A DNA stretch of 6,981 nt, from NCBI GenBank assembly GCA_900555345.1, contig USKS01000074.1, forward strand, positions 1-6,981, in the 5' to 3' direction. Source of the stretch: an uncultured Eubacteriales bacterium. Lineage in GTDB: Bacteria; Bacillota_A; Clostridia; Oscillospirales; CAG-272. A program made the position numbers and the translations under genes. Positions 5,594-6,981 of this stretch are shown piece by piece. How positions within the stretch are numbered: the first letter of the stretch is position 1; every line of letters begins with the position of its first letter. The notes beneath the pieces were generated by a model. The model did no database searches, was not told the DNA's origin, and was given only the letters and a program-made list of their open reading frames with translations.

Positions 5594-6981
5594 TTAAATC
5601 TTTTCGGGCGCTCTCAGGCAGATAAGTCCGAGAGCGGTCTTTATGACCGTATTGCACGCGGCGGTAATACGCAGGCGTGTATTTTTAACATCGGCATCCT
5701 CTGCACCGATAATGGGACAAGCGTGATAGAAGCGGTTAAACGCTGTGCACAGCTCTATAATATAGCGGGTCACAACACTGGGCTCGTAGTCCGCGAGCGC
5801 CGCGCTCACCCTTTCGGGGAACTTTGCGAGAGTTTTGAGGACATCCGCTTCCTCATCCGCGGTGATCACAGCTTTACCGCCCTTCGGTACCCCTCCGGCT
5901 TTGGAAAGAATGCTGCAGGTACGCGCATATGTGTACTGTGCATAGGGTCCCGTGCTGCCGTCGAAGCTGAGTGCATCCTCCATGACGAAGTTTATATCTT
6001 TTATTCGGCTGTTGTAGAGATAGTGGAACACGACCGCGCCCACGCCGACTGCTTCCGCGACCTCGTCGCGGTTTTCAAGGTTAGGGTTCTTCTCTTCTAT
6101 AAGAGCGGAAACCTTATCTATAGCCTGCGCGAAAAGGTCTTTCAAAAGCACAACGTTGCCGGTACGGGTCGAAAGCTTTTTACCGTCGATGCTGACCGTT
6201 CCGTAAGGAACATGCACAAGCTCGTCAGCCCAGTCATAGCCCATAAGCTCAACGACCTTGAACCACTGAGCGAAATGCAGGCTCTGACCGTTTGAGGTCA
6301 CGTATATGCACTTATCAAAATTGTATGTGCGCTTTCTGTAAACTGCCGCGGCAATGTCGCGGGTGGGATACAGTGTGCTGCCGTCCTTTTTGAGTATAAG
6401 GCACGGGGGCATATTGTACTTCGACAGATCTACGATGGACGCGCCGTCGTCTATCTTCAGAAGTCCCTTGTCGCGCAGTATCTGCACCTGTTCCGGCATT
6501 TTGTCGGAGTAGAAGCTTTCACCTGCGTAGCTGTCAAAGGTGATATCAAGCTGCTTGAAGGTCTTTTCGTACTCTCTGAGAGAGAGGTCGATAAACCATT
6601 TCCAAAGCGCGGTATTATCGGGATCGTGCTCCTCAAGCTTTTTGAACTCGTCGCGTGCCTTCTGATCAAGCGAGGGATCCTTCTCCGCCTCTGCGTGGAA
6701 CTTTACGTACAGGGCAACGAGAGAATCAATGCCGCCGTTTTCTATTTCCTCTTTTGAGCCCCACAGACGGTATGCGACTATAAGCTTACCGAACTGCGTG
6801 CCCCAGTCGCCGAGATGATTTATGCCGATGCACTTATATCCGGCAAACTCATGCAGTTTTTTCAGGGAGTGACCTATAACGGTCGTACCGAGATGACCGA
6901 TATGGAAAGGCTTTGCGATATTGGGGGAGGCGTAGTCGAGGCAGACGGTCTTTCCGTCGCCGATATGGGACGAGCCGTATT
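5594..6981 (-). CDS. argS: Arginyl-tRNA synthetase, lacking its N-terminus
   Basis: The frame is open to the right window edge and gives 461 residues; roughly 115 N-terminal residues, including the start, lie outside. The enzyme charges tRNA-Arg with arginine using ATP. SPNIAKPFHIGHLG carries the class I HIGH motif (HIGH at 6893-6904), NHLGDWGTQFGKL is a typical ArgS block, and DGKKLSTRTGN supplies the KMSKS-type loop as KLSTR (6164-6178). The C-terminal part (RYIIELCTAFNRFYHACPI ... LGLICLRAPEKI) is the all-helical DALR anticodon-binding domain. The frame is intact throughout; the ATG at 6499 is internal. It is the furthest upstream gene seen in operon A and is followed directly by yebC. Confidence 0.98.
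   Translation of the reverse strand, partial: YGSSHIGDGKTVCLDYASPNIAKPFHIGHLGTTVIGHSLKKLHEFAGYKCIGINHLGDWGTQFGKLIVAYRLWGSKEEIENGGIDSLVALYVKFHAEAEKDPSLDQKARDEFKKLEEHDPDNTALWKWFIDLSLREYEKTFKQLDITFDSYAGESFYSDKMPEQVQILRDKGLLKIDDGASIVDLSKYNMPPCLILKKDGSTLYPTRDIAAAVYRKRTYNFDKCIYVTSNGQSLHFAQWFKVVELMGYDWADELVHVPYGTVSIDGKKLSTRTGNVVLLKDLFAQAIDKVSALIEEKNPNLENRDEVAEAVGVGAVVFHYLYNSRIKDINFVMEDALSFDGSTGPYAQYTYARTCSILSKAGGVPKGGKAVITADEEADVLKTLAKFPERVSAALADYEPSVVTRYIIELCTAFNRFYHACPIIGAEDADVKNTRLRITAACNTVIKTALGLICLRAPEKI

Noticed and set aside
5543..6295. Long plus-strand open frame (250 codons) opposite argS and the yebC start
   Set aside because: It lies wholly antisense to strongly conserved argS and yebC codons, has no recognisable domain, and matches the usual mirror-frame effect of moderate-G+C coding sequence.
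6457..6669. Possible frameshift in argS suggested by an internal ATG at 6499 and an overlapping minus-strand frame
   Set aside because: Translating the minus strand through 6499-6981 gives continuous ArgS sequence including GDWGTQFGK and HIGH, so the gene is intact and the overlapping frame is a shadow.
1..6981. Search for CRISPR arrays, insertion sequences, tRNA genes or phage genes
   Set aside because: No repeat-spacer pattern, transposase, terminal repeats, cloverleaf or phage-like frame was seen; the window is compact housekeeping DNA.

Overview
The window comes from a bacterium of the Bacillota, most likely a member of the Clostridia with moderate G+C. Three things point there: ribosomal protein L27 carries the N-terminal LQFF extension, the Prp protease gene that removes this extension lies between rplU and rpmA, and a PDZ/radical-SAM/DUF512 gene sits directly before der. 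All of these are Bacillota hallmarks. The genus cannot be fixed from the sequence alone. Every gene I can support is on the minus strand, so transcription runs from high to low coordinates. The plus-strand open frames are shadows of these genes.

Operon A (window end to about 2867) is argS (5' end cut off by the window edge), a YebC/TACO1-family gene, lgt and folD. Spacing is tight. The Shine-Dalgarno sequence of yebC overlaps the argS stop codon, yebC and lgt are 36 bases apart, and lgt and folD share one base (TGATG). No internal promoter or terminator is visible. The products are arginyl-tRNA synthetase, a ribosome-associated translation factor, the first enzyme of lipoprotein maturation, and a folate one-carbon enzyme. 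Lgt carries an unusual acidic, alanine-rich C-terminal tail of about 80 residues.

Operon B (about 2858 to 1703) is rplU-prp-rpmA. It has its own near-consensus promoter (TTGACA-17-TATACT) just after the folD stop, a structured leader of about 79 bases with two stem-loops, and an intrinsic terminator after rpmA. Prp cleaves the L27 extension, so protease and substrate are made from one transcript. The obg gene that often follows rpmA is not there.

Operon C (about 1549 to the window start) has a second strong promoter (TTGACC-17-TATAAT). It reads a DUF512 radical-SAM gene and then der (EngA), of which only the first 32 codons are inside the window. About 140 bases between the operon B terminator and this promoter hold no recognisable gene.

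Nearly everything here is conserved housekeeping, and I do not see a new defence, mobile or biosynthetic system. The points that deserve a second look are regulatory: a perfect 9+9 inverted repeat over the rplU promoter, a related 22-base dyad over the DUF512 promoter, the rplU leader structure, and competing hairpins at the rpmA terminator. The rplU and DUF512 reading frames can both be extended to upstream GTG codons, but the ribosome binding sites and family N-termini favour shorter starts, also GTG.
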